The notes under the pieces: model-generated
Database searches by the model: none
What the model saw: the letters and a program-made list of their open reading frames with translations, nothing else
What the model was told of the DNA's origin: nothing
In this document: positions 15,653 through 24,440 of the stretch, one piece after another
Layout of the letters: each line of letters opens with the position of its first letter
Numbering within the stretch: position 1 is the stretch's first letter
Translations under genes and position numbers: made by a program
Origin: Tatumella saanichensis
Lineage (GTDB): Bacteria; Pseudomonadota; Gammaproteobacteria; Enterobacterales; Enterobacteriaceae
Length of the DNA: 39,510 bases
NCBI RefSeq assembly: GCF_000439375.1
Contig: NZ_ATMI01000047.1
Location: 1-39,510, forward strand
Direction: 5' to 3'

Positions 15653-16255
15653 ATGCCGGATTTTCAGAATTTGATCCAACAACTGTGTGACCAAGGCTGG
15701 TACTACCAGCAGAATGTCCTCGATGAGCAATGGGTGTCCGAACTGGCAGATCTCTGTCATGGACGGACTTTTTTACAGGCTGGTATCGGCAAAGGGCTCC
15801 AGAATATTATCAATGAAGCGATCCGCTCGGACAGCATCAGTTGGATCGAAAAAGATGAGCAGGCCTCTGCATTGCGTCGCTATTTGGCATTGACCGAACA
15901 GATCCGTACCTTACTTAACCGCGAATTCTATTTGGGTCTTAATGACTTTGAGGCTCATTTTTCTACCTACCCGCCGGGGGCTTATTACAAGCCGCATTAC
16001 GACTGTTTTGCGAAGGATAAACGCCGAGCGGTGACCTTTATTGTCTATATCAATCAGAACTGGCAGGCGATGGATGGCGGTCAACTGAGTCTCCATCTGC
16101 CGGAAGGTGAACACCTGATTGAACCGGTGGCCGGCAGCATGATCTGTTTTTTATCGGAGCAGATCCTCCATGAAGTGAAACCGACCCGTTGCGAGCGTAT
16201 GGCGCTGACCGGCTGGTTTATCCGTAATCATGGGCAGGACTACTACTACAGTTAA
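15653..16255 (+). CDS. 2-oxoglutarate/Fe(II)-dependent oxygenase, prolyl-4-hydroxylase-like
   Basis: A 200-residue double-stranded beta-helix oxygenase. The start at ATG 15653 gives a compact protein; the upstream frame to 15539 starts with TTG and adds unrelated residues. The iron ligands are His115 and Asp117 (YKPHYDCF) and His173 (QILHEV). Arg182 (RMALTGWF) is the expected 2-oxoglutarate anchor. The YPPGAYYKPHYD segment is typical of the PKHD/prolyl-4-hydroxylase alpha class. This class hydroxylates proline in proteins (for example ribosomal or EF-Tu) or small molecules; the target here is unknown. Convergent with the MFS gene downstream. Confidence 0.85.
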   Translation: MPDFQNLIQQLCDQGWYYQQNVLDEQWVSELADLCHGRTFLQAGIGKGLQNIINEAIRSDSISWIEKDEQASALRRYLALTEQIRTLLNREFYLGLNDFEAHFSTYPPGAYYKPHYDCFAKDKRRAVTFIVYINQNWQAMDGGQLSLHLPEGEHLIEPVAGSMICFLSEQILHEVKPTRCERMALTGWFIRNHGQDYYYS

Positions 16256-16284
16256 GGTGTTGAGTCCCCCCTGGGCTGAGGGGA

Positions 16285-17706
16285 TTAGGCTAGCCGTTTG
16301 TTTACCACCTGCTGACCCGCATCTTTTTTCAGCAGCAGAAGATCCGCCATTGCCAGTACACACAGCAGCCCCAGGGCGATAAATGACAGCCGGAAACTCG
16401 CGGCGGGCAGATGCGCCAGAAAATGAGAATGGGCGGTGAGACGATCACTGGCCCACAGGCTGAGGGCGCAAAAGGTGATACCCACCCCCATCGACAACTG
16501 AGAAGAGGTGCTGAACAGTGAATTGGCATGGCTCATTAGCGGTTTAGGGACATCACAGAACACCAAGGTATTGATGGCAGTAAACTGTAACGAGCGGAAC
16601 ATTCCCCCAAAGAACAGCACCAGCATGATCAACCAATGAGGCGTCTGCGCGGTAAAAAAAGCGCAGGCTACCATCCCTGCGATATTGAGAAAACCGTTTA
16701 CGGTCAGCACCGGCTTAAAACCGAACTGCCTGAGGATCACGGTTGTGGCCGGTTTAATCGCTAAGTTACCAGCGAATACTGCCAGCACCAGTAATCCGGA
16801 ATGGAAAGCATCCAGATGAAAGCCGACCTGAAACAGTAATGGCAGCAGGAAGGGTACGGCTGAAATGGCTGCGCGGAACAGAAAGCCACCCACTAAGGTC
16901 GCACGGAAAGTATCAATTTGCAGAGCATCGAGCCGGATCATCGGCTCTGGCACTCGCCTCATGTGACGCCAGCTCAACCAGAAGCCGAACAGACTCACTA
17001 TCAGCAATCCACAGGTCAGCAGGCGGGATACCGGTGCAGACACCATTTCTAGGCTACAAACAAAGCCGGTCATGGACAGGGTCGACAGCAGAAAGCCGCG
17101 GACATCAAAAGGCCGTTTTTCGGTATCGCTGCTGCTTTTCATCAGCACCTGCGCCAGGATAAAGGCGATAATACCCAGCGGCAGGTTAAGAAAAAAGATC
17201 CAGCGCCAGTTAAACCAAGTGGTAATAAATCCGCCCAGCGGCGGCCCGATAATCGGTGCTACCAGCGCAGGCCAGGTGAGGGTGGCAATGGCGGTGATCA
17301 ACTGCTGTTTAGGGGTATTGCGCAACACGGCTAAACGGCCAACCGGGACCATCAGTGCCCCGCCAACGCCCTGCAGAATACGCATCGCCACAAATAGCGA
17401 CAGGTTGTCACACAGGCCGCATAGCACTGACGATAGAGTAAAAATGGTCAGTGCTAGGGAAAAAACGTTTTTTGCACCAAAGCGGTCGGCAATCCAACCA
17501 CTGACAGGGATCAACACCGCTAATGTCAGCAGATAGGCGCTGATCCCTAGGTTAAGCCGTGTCACATCACTGTGGAAGGTCTTTGCCATATAGGGCAGGG
17601 CAGTGGCGATAACCGTCCCATCCAAGAATTCCATAAAAAACGCCCCTGCCACCAGCAGGGCCACTCCGGACACAGATTTATTTGAATTTTTTATTGGGTC
17701 AGACAT
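16285..17706 (-). CDS. MFS drug exporter, DHA2 family (EmrB/MdtD-like)
   Basis: A 473-residue proton antiporter with the 14-segment DHA2 plan. The first helix carries FMEFLDGTVIATALP, corresponding to motif D1 (L-D-x-T-V-N-V-A-L-P). The GWIADRFGAKNVF loop is motif A, and RILQGVGGALMVPVGR is close to that of MdtD, its nearest E. coli relative as I recall. Start ATG 17706. It is divergent from another MFS exporter with 126 AT-rich bases between, and no adaptor gene is present, so it probably acts alone at the inner membrane. Substrate unknown. Confidence 0.88.
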   Translation of the reverse strand: MSDPIKNSNKSVSGVALLVAGAFFMEFLDGTVIATALPYMAKTFHSDVTRLNLGISAYLLTLAVLIPVSGWIADRFGAKNVFSLALTIFTLSSVLCGLCDNLSLFVAMRILQGVGGALMVPVGRLAVLRNTPKQQLITAIATLTWPALVAPIIGPPLGGFITTWFNWRWIFFLNLPLGIIAFILAQVLMKSSSDTEKRPFDVRGFLLSTLSMTGFVCSLEMVSAPVSRLLTCGLLIVSLFGFWLSWRHMRRVPEPMIRLDALQIDTFRATLVGGFLFRAAISAVPFLLPLLFQVGFHLDAFHSGLLVLAVFAGNLAIKPATTVILRQFGFKPVLTVNGFLNIAGMVACAFFTAQTPHWLIMLVLFFGGMFRSLQFTAINTLVFCDVPKPLMSHANSLFSTSSQLSMGVGITFCALSLWASDRLTAHSHFLAHLPAASFRLSFIALGLLCVLAMADLLLLKKDAGQQVVNKRLA

Positions 17707-17832
17707 GACTGTTGCTTACCGGACATGTGAAAATGGGCAGAGAAGCTAGAATAACTAATGAATAAGGCTTCCGCCCTGATAAATGTATGTAAAAATGTTT
17801 ATTAAATTTTAATAAAATGTATTGGAGTTTTC

Positions 17833-19005
17833 GTGGATCAACCAAAAAACCTGCATGTCGGTCTGGCGTTGCTGGCGATGGCGCTGGGTGGTTTCGCTAT
17901 CGGTACCGGCGAATTTGTGATTATGGGACTGTTACCTGACGTTGCCCACGGACTGGGACGCTCTGTCACCAGTGCCGGTAATGCCATCACCAGCTATGCG
18001 TTAGGGGTAGTGGTTGGCGCGCCGCTGATTGCCGTTACCGGCGCCCGCCTCGCCAGAAAACATCTGTTGTTGGGCCTGATGACGCTGTTTACCGTCGGTA
18101 ACTTGGCCAGTGCTTTCGCACCGGGTTACTACAGCTTTATCCTGATGCGTTTTATCAGTGGGCTGCCACACGGTGCTTACTTCGGGGTTGCGTCGCTGGT
18201 GGCGGCTTCAATGGTGCCGCAGCAGCAAAGAGGTAAAGCCATTGGCCGGATGATGACCGGTCTGACCATCGCCACCCTGCTGGGCGTGCCTCTCGCTTCT
18301 TGGATCGGGCACCATCTTAGCTGGCACTATGCCTTCCTGATGGTAGGGGTCTGTGCACTGGTATGTGTCCTGATGATGTTGCGCTACGTCCCTTACCAAG
18401 CCGGAGATCCGTCAGCCCATCCGTTGCAGGAATTGGGGGCGCTGAAAGCTCCGGTGGTGCTGATGACTCTACTGACTGGCTCCGCTGGATTCTGCGGGAT
18501 GTTTGCTCTGTTCAGTTACATTACCCCGACCCTGGCCCATGAAGCAGGAATGCCGGAATGGGCGATCCCTTGGGTAATGGCTGCCTTTGGCCTCGGTATG
18601 GTGGTCGGCATGATGCTAGGTGGACGTCTTTCTGACTGGAGTGTACGAAAAGCCATTAGCGTGGCACTGGTGTGGAATCTGGTGGTCATGGTGCTGTTCC
18701 CATTGATGGCGATGCATGTTATCAGCGGTATGATCGTTACCTTTATGATTGGCACCACTGCTTTACTGATCCCTAGCCTGCAGATCCGCCTGATGGATGT
18801 TGCCGGTAAAGCGCAAACTTTGGCTGCAGCAATGAATCACTCGGCGCTGAATATTGCCAACGCTCTTGGAGCTTTCTTAGGTGGAGTGGTGATCAATGCT
18901 GGTATGGGCTGGACCTCGACAGCCTGGGTCGGCGGCGCATTGGGTATCCTTGGGCTGGTGGTCTATCAGTGTTCTCTGAGGCTGAAATCCTCTTCGTTAT
19001 CGTAA
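17833..19005 (+). CDS. MFS exporter, DHA1 family (YdhP/AraJ-like)
   Basis: A 390-residue, 12-segment transporter starting with GTG behind GGAG. The opening LALGGFAIGTGEFVIMGLLP and the SYALGVVVGAPLIA helix are typical of the AraJ/YdhP/NepI branch of DHA1, where the family GTxEFxxMGLLP pattern is nearly invariant. Other signatures are the motif A-like region around ARLARKHLLLG and GLPHGAYFG in helix 4. It is followed by a 13-base-pair hairpin. Divergent from the DHA2 exporter. Family members export sugars, nucleosides or drugs; I cannot assign a substrate. Confidence 0.88.
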   Translation: MDQPKNLHVGLALLAMALGGFAIGTGEFVIMGLLPDVAHGLGRSVTSAGNAITSYALGVVVGAPLIAVTGARLARKHLLLGLMTLFTVGNLASAFAPGYYSFILMRFISGLPHGAYFGVASLVAASMVPQQQRGKAIGRMMTGLTIATLLGVPLASWIGHHLSWHYAFLMVGVCALVCVLMMLRYVPYQAGDPSAHPLQELGALKAPVVLMTLLTGSAGFCGMFALFSYITPTLAHEAGMPEWAIPWVMAAFGLGMVVGMMLGGRLSDWSVRKAISVALVWNLVVMVLFPLMAMHVISGMIVTFMIGTTALLIPSLQIRLMDVAGKAQTLAAAMNHSALNIANALGAFLGGVVINAGMGWTSTAWVGGALGILGLVVYQCSLRLKSSSLS

Positions 19006-19012
19006 TCTTGCA

Positions 19013-19046
19013 CACCGAACAAGGCGACCTCTGGCCTTGTTCGGTG
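19013..19046 (+). terminator. Perfect 13-base-pair hairpin behind the DHA1 exporter
   Basis: CACCGAACAAGGC (19013-19025) pairs with GCCTTGTTCGGTG (19034-19046) across an 8-base loop, starting 7 bases past the stop codon. No T run follows, so either a Rho-assisted terminator or a transcript-end structure. Confidence 0.55.
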
Positions 19047-19205
19047 AAACATCCTGTCACTTTTCCCCCCGTATGACTCCCATCCTCAGGTTTACAAACC
19101 GCTGGTTACCTTTTATACCCAATAATAACAGCGAATGCGTTGTACTCCGTCTTCAGGGCTTAACACTGATGCCCTGTCAGTCTCATTACTCAGAAGGGGA
19201 GAACT

Positions 19206-19811
19206 ATGTCTGTTGCATCACGAAGAGATTTTTTGCGTGTTATGTCACAAATAGCGGTCAGTGCGCCCCTGCTGCTTACCGCGGCAGCCCGCGGCGAATC
19301 GACCTCGCCGCTGATGCCCGAGCACTTTATGTTATCCGCCAATGGTTGGGTGCCGAATAACCGCCATCTGCCGGTATTGCTCTATCGACAGGTACTACCG
19401 TTGTCAGGACAGGTCACTAGCCGCAATGAACAGGCCTTACAGCACAACGGCTGGCCACCACAGTGGGTGGCCGGTGTCTTTGACTTTCATCATTACCACA
19501 GTACTGCCCACGAAGTGCTGGGCTTTGTCGGTGGGGAAGCTAAGCTGATGCTGGGCGGCCCGGGAGGCAAAGTAGTGACTGTTAATGCCGGGGATGTGGC
19601 GCTGCTGCCTGCCGGAACCGGCCACCGCAATATCGGTAGCAGTGATGATTTTCTGGTGATCGGTGCCTATCCGCCGGATCAGCATTGGGATATCTGTCGC
19701 TCAGCACCGACCCCCGAAATGCTACAGCGTATCAATACCCTCGAATACCCACATCAGGACCCTGTCAGCGGCCAGCCGCGTCCGCTGATGTCATTCTGGC
19801 AGTCCGCGTGA
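19206..19811 (+). CDS. Tat-exported cupin-domain protein
   Basis: A 201-residue protein with a twin-arginine signal peptide: S-R-R-D-F-L at residues 5-10, hydrophobic core to ~24, and A-A-A-R-G as a likely cleavage region. The rest is a single cupin related to YjlB: the metal-binding motif H-Y-H-S-T-A-H-E-V-L-G (~95-105) and the second motif with G-D-V-A-L-L-P-A-G-T-G-H (~128-139). Export in folded form through Tat fits a metal-loaded cupin. ATG 19206 has AGGGGAGA just before it. The next gene, also exported, begins 28 bases after its stop, so the two form an operon. Reaction not known. Confidence 0.85.
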   Translation: MSVASRRDFLRVMSQIAVSAPLLLTAAARGESTSPLMPEHFMLSANGWVPNNRHLPVLLYRQVLPLSGQVTSRNEQALQHNGWPPQWVAGVFDFHHYHSTAHEVLGFVGGEAKLMLGGPGGKVVTVNAGDVALLPAGTGHRNIGSSDDFLVIGAYPPDQHWDICRSAPTPEMLQRINTLEYPHQDPVSGQPRPLMSFWQSA

Positions 19812-19839
19812 TCCCTATTGTTATCTTACTGGAGGCTAT

Positions 19840-20538
19840 ATGGCAGGAATAAAATCACTACTGAGTGCTGGGCTGTTACTGGCAGGAACAATGATCACAG
19901 CACAGGCGGCGACGTTACCCACCATCGGCGTGATTGGTGCCGGACAGATGGGGGGTACCCTCGCATCCTTATGGAGTAAAGCCGGTTACCCAGTGATCAT
20001 CAGTTCTCGGCACCCTGATGAATTGAAACAGGAGGTCGTATCACTTGGCCATCAGGCCACTGCTGCCTCTGTGACGGACACCGCTAAAAAAGCCAATATT
20101 GTGGTACTGGCGGTGCCCTATGGTGCATTACCGGCGCTGGCAAAAACCATTGATGGGGATGTGAAGGGTAAAGTGGTGCTGGATGTCACCAACCCTTATC
20201 CTGGCCGTGATGGTCAGACCGCACAGGCTGCCCTGAAACAAGGGGTCGGTCGTTACAGTGCTGGGCTGTTCCCAGGGGCGCACTTGGTACGTGGCTTTAA
20301 TTCCATTGCTGCCGCCACCCTCGATTCCGAGGCTCATCGTTCAGGGGATAAACTGGCAGTACCGATTGCCGGAGATGATAAACAGGCCCTAAATACCGTT
20401 TCGCAATTGGTAGAAAAAGCCGGGTTTGATCCCGTGGTGGCTGGGGGGCTGGATAAAGCCCGCTTATTCCAACCGGGCAGTGACTTGTTCCTCAGCAGCC
20501 TAACCCGTTCTCAGCTTCAGCAGCGTTTGAATCATTAA
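19840..20538 (+). CDS. NADP oxidoreductase (F420-dependent type) fold protein with signal peptide
   Basis: A 232-residue protein. Residues 1-24 form a clear Sec signal peptide (Lys5, hydrophobic core, A-Q-A-A). The mature part starts with a Rossmann fold, IGVIGAGQMGGTLA (~28-41), then SSRHPDEL, VLAVPYGALPAL and DVTNPYPGRDGQ, as in the F420-dependent NADP reductase family (PF03807, also NADPH-dependent F420 reductase-like proteins of non-F420 bacteria). GGAGG precedes ATG 19840. NAD(P)H is normally absent from the periplasm, so an exported member is odd; it may bind another ligand. It follows the Tat cupin in a two-gene operon, and a terminator follows. Function unknown. Confidence 0.82.
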   Translation: MAGIKSLLSAGLLLAGTMITAQAATLPTIGVIGAGQMGGTLASLWSKAGYPVIISSRHPDELKQEVVSLGHQATAASVTDTAKKANIVVLAVPYGALPALAKTIDGDVKGKVVLDVTNPYPGRDGQTAQAALKQGVGRYSAGLFPGAHLVRGFNSIAAATLDSEAHRSGDKLAVPIAGDDKQALNTVSQLVEKAGFDPVVAGGLDKARLFQPGSDLFLSSLTRSQLQQRLNH

Positions 20539-20556
20539 CCGCTGAGAGAGGTGAGC

Positions 20557-20582
20557 GCCCTGGCGTAGGCTGGGGCTTTTTT
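20557..20582 (+). terminator. Terminator of the cupin/oxidoreductase operon
   Basis: GCCC (20557-20560) pairs with GGGC (20573-20576), with imperfect pairing inside, directly followed by six T (20577-20582). Located 19 bases past the stop of the second gene. Confidence 0.55.
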
Positions 20583-20663
20583 ATCTGCGGGTTTAATAGA
20601 CAATTCTGACAGTTTGATGATGGTGTTTAGCTATACCACTGCGGTAACGGGATAATTAAGCCA

Positions 20664-20690
20664 AGAAAAAGGGGAGCTTGCGCTCCCCTT
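20664..20690 (-). terminator. Rho-independent terminator of the dehydrogenase operon
   Basis: AAGGGGAGC (20669-20677) and GCTCCCCTT (20682-20690) form a 9-base-pair stem with a TTGC loop. On the minus strand the stem is followed by further T residues (20666-20668). It lies 22 bases past the stop of the cytochrome c gene. Confidence 0.8.
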
Positions 20691-20712
20691 GAAGAAAACT
20701 GACGAATAAGGA

Positions 20713-22143
20713 TTAACCCTTACGGCGGCGGCTGCGATAGAGGCAGAAACCGATAACCAGCAGCAGTACAATGATCACCCCAACCACAATGGCCGGTATC
20801 ATATAAGGCTGCATGGCGACCAGTGCTGGTGGATGCCCCCCTTTGCGTACCCAAGCCACATCACCGGCTTGAACCGTGACATTCGGGTTACCGAAATTGT
20901 GCAGCACATAGTTACTGATATCGGCGATCTGCTGGTCATTCAGATGATCCACATACGACGAGGACGATCCGAAGCCCGGCATCAGCACTTGATGATCGGC
21001 AGTATTACGTTGCACACCGTACAGGATGGTCGCAATCAAGTTCTGCGGATGGATCATCCCTGTCGCAGTATTGTTAAACAGTGATGGATAGGCTTGGTTT
21101 TTACTGCCTGCACCGTCAGGCTGATGACAACTTGCACAACTACCACTGAACAGGGCCGCGCCGCTTTTCAACGAGTCACGGGCATTGTTCGGCGCCATAC
21201 CGCGTACTGTATCGTCGACATCGGTGGCAGAAGAACCGTAACTATAGGATGGCTGTGTTTCACCCTCAGTGCGAATAGGCGTCGTCTGTTTTAGATAGGT
21301 GGCAATCGCATGTAGGTCACTGTCTGGTAGGTACTGCAAGCTGTGCTCAACGGCTTCCGCCATACCGCCCGCTGCCTGATTCTTCCCGGCGGTGCGGCCA
21401 GTTTTCAGGTACTGAACAATTTCATCATCGCTCCAGCCACCGATACCACTGACTTTATCCGAAGTTATATTTGGCGCATACCAGCTCCCCAGTGGTGCTC
21501 CGGCCAGCGGATGATCGGTATCCTCGTTCATCATAAAGCCGCGCGGCGTATGACAGGTATCACAGTGCTCCAAGCCGTTGACCAGATAATTACCGCGGTT
21601 CCATTCGGCACTTTTCGAGGAATCGATCTGGTAATCTTTGGTGTTGGCATACAGCATATTCCAGAATTTCATGCTGAATCGCAGGTTGAACGGGAATGCC
21701 AGATCCGTCTGAGTATTTACGCGATGAACCGGTTTGACCCCGTGCATAAAGTAGTAGTACAGCGCATGCAGATCACTATCGGTCATCATATGGTACGAGG
21801 TGTACGGCATGGCCGGATAGAGCTGCGCCCCGTCCGCTCGTATACCGTGCCTTACGGCATCGGAAAACTGCTGCTCGGTATAATGGCCGATACCGGTCAT
21901 TACATCGGGGGTGATGTTGGTTGAGTAAATCGCACCCATCGGAGAAGCAATCGCATAACCGCCGCTGAACGCGGTTTTGCTGCCGGGTTCAGTGTGACAG
22001 GCCTGACAGTCAGAGGCGGTCGCTACTTCCTGCCCCTGCTTCAACAGCGTCTGGTCGAGGTCATCAGCATTTGCGCTCAAGGCACTGCATCCCGCATAAA
22101 TCAGCGCCGCCGCACTCAGTTTGATCAGAAAGGAGGTTTTCAT
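20713..22143 (-). CDS. Triheme cytochrome c subunit of a membrane-bound sugar/sugar-acid dehydrogenase
   Basis: A 476-residue exported cytochrome c with three CxxCH haem sites: C46-C49-H50 (CQACH), C194-C197-H198 (CDTCH) and C336-C339-H340 (CASCH). A Sec signal peptide covers residues 1-26 and a single C-terminal membrane anchor (~448-468) ends in a positively charged tail. This is the layout of the cytochrome subunit of gluconate 2-dehydrogenase, 2-ketogluconate dehydrogenase, sorbitol dehydrogenase and FAD-glucose dehydrogenase, which passes electrons to ubiquinone. It is the last gene of a gamma-large-cytochrome operon and its start overlaps the stop of the large-subunit gene by 4 bases. 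A strong terminator follows. Confidence 0.92.
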   Translation of the reverse strand: MKTSFLIKLSAAALIYAGCSALSANADDLDQTLLKQGQEVATASDCQACHTEPGSKTAFSGGYAIASPMGAIYSTNITPDVMTGIGHYTEQQFSDAVRHGIRADGAQLYPAMPYTSYHMMTDSDLHALYYYFMHGVKPVHRVNTQTDLAFPFNLRFSMKFWNMLYANTKDYQIDSSKSAEWNRGNYLVNGLEHCDTCHTPRGFMMNEDTDHPLAGAPLGSWYAPNITSDKVSGIGGWSDDEIVQYLKTGRTAGKNQAAGGMAEAVEHSLQYLPDSDLHAIATYLKQTTPIRTEGETQPSYSYGSSATDVDDTVRGMAPNNARDSLKSGAALFSGSCASCHQPDGAGSKNQAYPSLFNNTATGMIHPQNLIATILYGVQRNTADHQVLMPGFGSSSSYVDHLNDQQIADISNYVLHNFGNPNVTVQAGDVAWVRKGGHPPALVAMQPYMIPAIVVGVIIVLLLVIGFCLYRSRRRKG

Positions 22144-23795
22144 GCGAGCTCCTTCATATGCTGAGACATATCATGGGCTGCTTTCAGTCCTAATGCCGCC
22201 ATACTCAGGGTGCTGTTTACCACGCTGGCAGAAGGGATAGCACCGCCACCCGGTAACCACAGGTTTTCATGGTCGAAGGTTCGGCAGTTGCCATCTACCA
22301 CCGAATCTTTCGCCGATTTACCCATAATGGTGCCGCCCATAATGTGATTGTTGGCATTCAATGCAGTGGTGATATTGAATTCTTTAGCGTTAAACAGTGA
22401 ACCGATATGCTGCAGCTGTTCATGAGCGGCGGTCGCCCCTTTACGCACATAATCCCCGACATCGTAGTGAATATCTGGACACGCCAGACCGTGCGGATCT
22501 TTACGGGTTTTGCTGAGCGTTAAACGGTTTTCTGGATCGGCTAACGGCTCTAGGCTGATGGAGAGGTCAACACCGTGGATAGAACGGTAACGGATCTCTT
22601 CATCCAGCGCTTTACCGACCAGTCCTTTCGCCAGCGCTTGCTGAGTAGCAGGGACCACTCGGGAGATATTGTTAAGGATCATCTTATTAGCTGAGTACTG
22701 ACTGCGGAAATCCCCATCACGTGGACCGACCATGCAACTGCTCTGCGCCGGACCGCGGCCCAGCCAAACTGGCTCTTCTGTCAGGAAGCTGCAGTGGAAA
22801 CCGGAGTGGTCCATCATATTCCGGCCAACCATATCAGAACTGTTGGCAATACCGTTCGGGTTGGCGCTGTTAGCTGCTAGCAACAGTAGACGCGGGGTCT
22901 CGATACCGTTACAGGCCAGGGCAAAGGCTTTAGCGGTAGCTTTATGTGAGGCACCTTTGTTGTCCAGCCAGTGCACCGCAGTGACGCGGTTGTTGTCATC
23001 AGTATCGATTTTATAGACCACGGATTCTGACAGAACTACCGCACCTTTCTGCTCGGCACGCTCAACGTGATGGATACCGTTATACATCGCGCCAATCGGG
23101 CAGATCGGCTGACAGTTATTGTTACCACAACAGACCGGACGACCTTCCCAAGGACGGGTACTGCGGCCTTGGGGGATCGGTACCAGATTATAGCCATGAG
23201 GGTTAACCACACTGGCAAAATAGGTATCACCGTGGGCAAATGGCACCATATCCATAGGATAAGGCTTACTGCGCTCTCTTGGCGACTGCATTGACGGATC
23301 GCTCGGTCCGGCAACACCGATTTCATATTCGGCTTCACAGTACCAGGGTTCCATTTCATCATAAGTGATAGCCCAGTCACGACCTACGCCGTACTTACTT
23401 TGCATCACAAAGTCGCTGGGCATATGACGCCAGCAGGAAGCCGCCCAGTGCCAGGTGGTGCCGCCGACAGTACGCAGATATCCCTGCTGGAAGCTGCCGG
23501 CGCTTGGACCAGTAACATTCACATAGTTATTTTTCGGGAAATAGAGTGGGGCAGGTGCTAGCGGTGACTGAGGATACAGTCCTTGGAAATCAGAACCGGC
23601 TCGGTTAGCAAACGGCATATTCCGCCAGTTTTCTACGGCCTGGGCACGGCTGATACGTAAACCTGCTTCGAGGATTAATACTGAATACCCTTGACTGACC
23701 AATCGGTCTGCAATCATCCCGCCAACAATACCGGATCCCACTATGACTATATCTGCGGAGGCATCGCCACTCGCAGTAAATTCTGGTTTTTTCAT
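22140..23795 (-). CDS. GMC-family FAD dehydrogenase large subunit (gluconate/ketogluconate type)
   Basis: A 551-residue catalytic subunit. Residues 16-45 are the FAD-binding fold (GSGIVGG, ILEAG). Four cysteines, C222, C223, C228 and C232 (CCGNNNCQPIC), match the spacing of the Fe-S cluster cysteines in the FAD-glucose dehydrogenase/fructose dehydrogenase group. His484 (NNHIMGGTIMG) and Asn527 (VVNSTLS) are the usual GMC catalytic pair. It oxidises a sugar or sugar acid in the periplasm and passes electrons to the cytochrome subunit. It lacks its own signal peptide and is presumably carried out by the Tat-exported gamma subunit, encoded 29 bases upstream. D-gluconate, 2-ketogluconate, sorbitol and glucose remain possible substrates; the first two are most likely for Tatumella-like bacteria. 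Confidence 0.9.
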   Translation of the reverse strand: MKKPEFTASGDASADIVIVGSGIVGGMIADRLVSQGYSVLILEAGLRISRAQAVENWRNMPFANRAGSDFQGLYPQSPLAPAPLYFPKNNYVNVTGPSAGSFQQGYLRTVGGTTWHWAASCWRHMPSDFVMQSKYGVGRDWAITYDEMEPWYCEAEYEIGVAGPSDPSMQSPRERSKPYPMDMVPFAHGDTYFASVVNPHGYNLVPIPQGRSTRPWEGRPVCCGNNNCQPICPIGAMYNGIHHVERAEQKGAVVLSESVVYKIDTDDNNRVTAVHWLDNKGASHKATAKAFALACNGIETPRLLLLAANSANPNGIANSSDMVGRNMMDHSGFHCSFLTEEPVWLGRGPAQSSCMVGPRDGDFRSQYSANKMILNNISRVVPATQQALAKGLVGKALDEEIRYRSIHGVDLSISLEPLADPENRLTLSKTRKDPHGLACPDIHYDVGDYVRKGATAAHEQLQHIGSLFNAKEFNITTALNANNHIMGGTIMGKSAKDSVVDGNCRTFDHENLWLPGGGAIPSASVVNSTLSMAALGLKAAHDMSQHMKELA

Positions 23796-23824
23796 CGTAA
23801 TAATTCTTTTTTTATAGGTGTGAA

Positions 23825-24397
23825 TTAAAGGCTGTTGATTAACTCAGGATCTAACGGGTCTGGAACCGGCTCGGTCCACCACAGCGGACCATTACCGCAG
23901 TAGGTCGGAACCACCAGGCCGTCACTGACGGTGGCGTACATCAAGGCATCTTTATAGGCTACCAGTGTCCCTTTGTAGTCACTGCCGATAGTGCCGGTGT
24001 ACCAGGCGGTCAGTATCTCTTGTAGAAAATCGCCAAGACCGGCTGCCACTGCTTTCTGTTTAAAACTGACAGCGCTGTCAGAAGGCTGACGCAGTCGGGC
24101 CAGTTGAGAAATTTTGCTGGCGAACTGGGCATCACGCTTATCAAAGGCTGTCAGAAAACGGGCGGCCAATTGTGGGTTGATATGTTTGTGTTCGGTGATC
24201 CCCTGCGACACGGAAATAAAGTCCCGAGTCGGATCACTGCCCCGCGGGACACTGTCCGCAAAGCTACGCAGTGGCAGGCACGTAGCCAGACCAGCGGCGG
24301 AAATGACCAGCGCAGATTTGATAAAATCCCTGCGACTGGAACCGATACCATTTTCGCTGGCATCAGATGGAAGACATTGCTGTGACTCTGGTTTCAT
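23825..24397 (-). CDS. Gamma (small) subunit of the dehydrogenase, Tat-exported
   Basis: A 190-residue protein of the gluconate 2-dehydrogenase subunit 3 family. It carries a twin-arginine signal, S-S-R-R-D-F-I-K (21-28), followed by a hydrophobic core to ~47. This subunit is needed to export and mature the folded FAD large subunit by hitch-hiking through Tat. The mature part includes the conserved W-Y-T-G motif (AWYTGTI) and C-G-N-G-P-L-W-W near the end, typical of the family. ATG 24397 is preceded by a run of eight G on the coding strand that doubles as ribosome binding site, 8 bases before the start. First gene of the operon. Confidence 0.9.
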   Translation of the reverse strand: MKPESQQCLPSDASENGIGSSRRDFIKSALVISAAGLATCLPLRSFADSVPRGSDPTRDFISVSQGITEHKHINPQLAARFLTAFDKRDAQFASKISQLARLRQPSDSAVSFKQKAVAAGLGDFLQEILTAWYTGTIGSDYKGTLVAYKDALMYATVSDGLVVPTYCGNGPLWWTEPVPDPLDPELINSL

Positions 24398-24423
24398 TAG
24401 GAGTTCCCCCCCCTGTCAGACTA

Positions 24424-24439
24424 TGTGATTGAAACCACA
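24424..24439. promoter_or_regulatory. CRP-like operator at the dehydrogenase transcription start
   Basis: TGTGATTGAAACCACA has the CRP layout TGTGA-N6-TCACA with one mismatch. It begins one base downstream of the predicted -10 box, covering about -6 to +10. A site there would repress rather than activate, if bound. Confidence 0.5.
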
Positions 24440-24440
24440 C

